Shown here: positions 63,520 through 64,000 of the stretch, piece by piece
Position numbering within the stretch: the stretch's first letter is position 1
Layout of the letters: each line of letters begins with the position of its first letter
DNA from: Ilumatobacteraceae bacterium
GTDB lineage: Bacteria; Actinomycetota; Acidimicrobiia; Acidimicrobiales; Ilumatobacteraceae
NCBI GenBank assembly: GCA_013213745.1
Contig: JABSQH010000008.1
Span: 1 to 64,000, forward strand
Length of the DNA stretch: 64,000 bases
Direction: 5' to 3'
Made by a program: the position numbers and the translations under genes
Notes under the pieces: model-generated
What the model was told of the DNA's origin: nothing
What the model saw: the letters and a program-made list of their open reading frames with translations, nothing else
The model's database searches: none

Positions 63520-64000
63520 GTGCCGGTGCCGAAGCGGTGGCTCAACGACGAGGAGACGGTCGCCGTCGACCTCCATCCGCATTGGTCGTATCTCGTCGCA
63601 CCGATTGCGCTGGTCGTCGTGGCCATCTGCGCAGGCATCGTCGCTCTGCGGTCGACCGATCCAGACGAGTGGACTCGCGACGTGTTCGGTTGGGGAGCGG
63701 TGGGGCTGCTCGTCGTTGCGGTGGGTTGGCTACTCGTGCGCTATCTCCGGTGGAGTTCGTCGAGCTTCGTCATCACCAACGATCGGCTGATCTACCGCAC
63801 CGGTGTGTTGTCTCGCCGGGGTATCGAGATCCCGCTCGAACGGGTCAACTCGGTGCACTACGAACAGTCGCTCGGAGGACGAGTCATCGGTTCGGGGACC
63901 CTGATCGTCGAGTCCGGGGGCGAGTTCGGTCGACAACACTTCGTCGGCATCCGCGACCCGAGTCGGATCCAGCGGGCGCTGCATCATCAGCTCGATGTCA
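63520..64000 (+). CDS. bacterial PH-domain (DUF304/bPH2) membrane protein, partial
   Basis: The first 160 residues are seen; the gene runs off the right edge. Start GTG 63520 (VPVPKRWLNDEETVAVDLHP). Two transmembrane helices lie at about 27-44 and 58-72. The bPH2 domain follows: SSFVITNDRLIYRTGVLSRR, GIEIPLERVNSVHYEQSLGG, RVIGSGTLIVESGGEFGRQH. This is typical of YdbT-like or DUF304 membrane proteins of unknown function. The 60-base gap before it shows nothing. Confidence 0.85.
   Translation, partial: MPVPKRWLNDEETVAVDLHPHWSYLVAPIALVVVAICAGIVALRSTDPDEWTRDVFGWGAVGLLVVAVGWLLVRYLRWSSSSFVITNDRLIYRTGVLSRRGIEIPLERVNSVHYEQSLGGRVIGSGTLIVESGGEFGRQHFVGIRDPSRIQRALHHQLDV

Overview
The window reads as a chromosomal segment of a high-GC actinobacterium, most likely of the class Acidimicrobiia (Ilumatobacter-like). 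That placement is inference from gene content and order: comEA-comEC-holA/rpsT/lepA, hrcA-dnaJ-rsmE-hemW, a BldD-type regulator, a 6C-like small RNA, an ANTAR regulator beside polA and a four-domain ribosomal protein S1. Most of it is ordinary core genome. There is no rRNA, no CRISPR array, no complete insertion sequence and no prophage.

Layout. 1-2.3 kb: the edge of a membrane protein gene, then an F420-type (LLM) oxidoreductase divergent from a TetR regulator with a 31-bp palindrome between them. 2.4-10.7 kb: a long minus-strand run with a sugar-type Gfo/Idh/MocA pair, an alpha/beta hydrolase, an S51 peptidase-like/CysRS-tail fusion and a four-gene quaternary-amine ABC importer. 10.9-15.5 kb: a broken SDR gene, PAC2 protein, APH-type kinase, thioredoxin-TPR protein and desaturase. 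15.5-29.7 kb: competence genes, holA, rpsT, lepA, an MFS-MOSC fusion, photolyase, hrcA (with a CIRCE-like site), dnaJ, rsmE, bldD-like and hemW. 29.7-32.2 kb: tRNA-Val followed by a small graveyard of truncated genes. 32.2-41.6 kb: lipoproteins, a sigma-region-2/anti-sigma hybrid, acyl-CoA dehydrogenase, monomeric isocitrate dehydrogenase and citrate synthase (convergent), an acyl-CoA carboxylase subunit and a LysR regulator. 41.7-49.8 kb: a 6C-like RNA, HAD-PlsC fusion, fasciclin lipoprotein and the type II fatty-acid synthesis operon fabD-fabH-fabG-acpP-fabF. 49.9-56.5 kb: tRNA-Leu, ANTAR regulator, polA, methyltransferase, rpsA, coaE. 56.6-60.1 kb: a four-gene minus-strand thiol operon. 60.1-64 kb: an internally deleted enoyl-CoA hydratase, two CNNM/CorC paralogues and a PH-domain membrane protein running off the end.

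The most interesting item is at 59577-60053. A glutathione peroxidase gene is interrupted by an in-frame TGA exactly at its catalytic position. A perfect 7-bp hairpin with a GGUC loop lies 14 nt after the TGA, so this is very probably a selenocysteine enzyme that ordinary gene callers would split. It heads a tightly packed operon with a GCS2-type glutamate-cysteine ligase, an M20 amidohydrolase and a gamma-glutamylcyclotransferase-like protein. Together these suggest a gamma-glutamylcysteine-based peroxide defence and turnover cycle in a lineage whose usual thiol is mycothiol.

Other points: several domain fusions (FabD with a lipoyl-like domain, MFS-MOSC, S51-CysRS tail, sigma2-RskA-like), an ABC ATPase frame with no usable start codon before its Walker A, a ComEC without a nuclease domain, and several genes with internal deletions.
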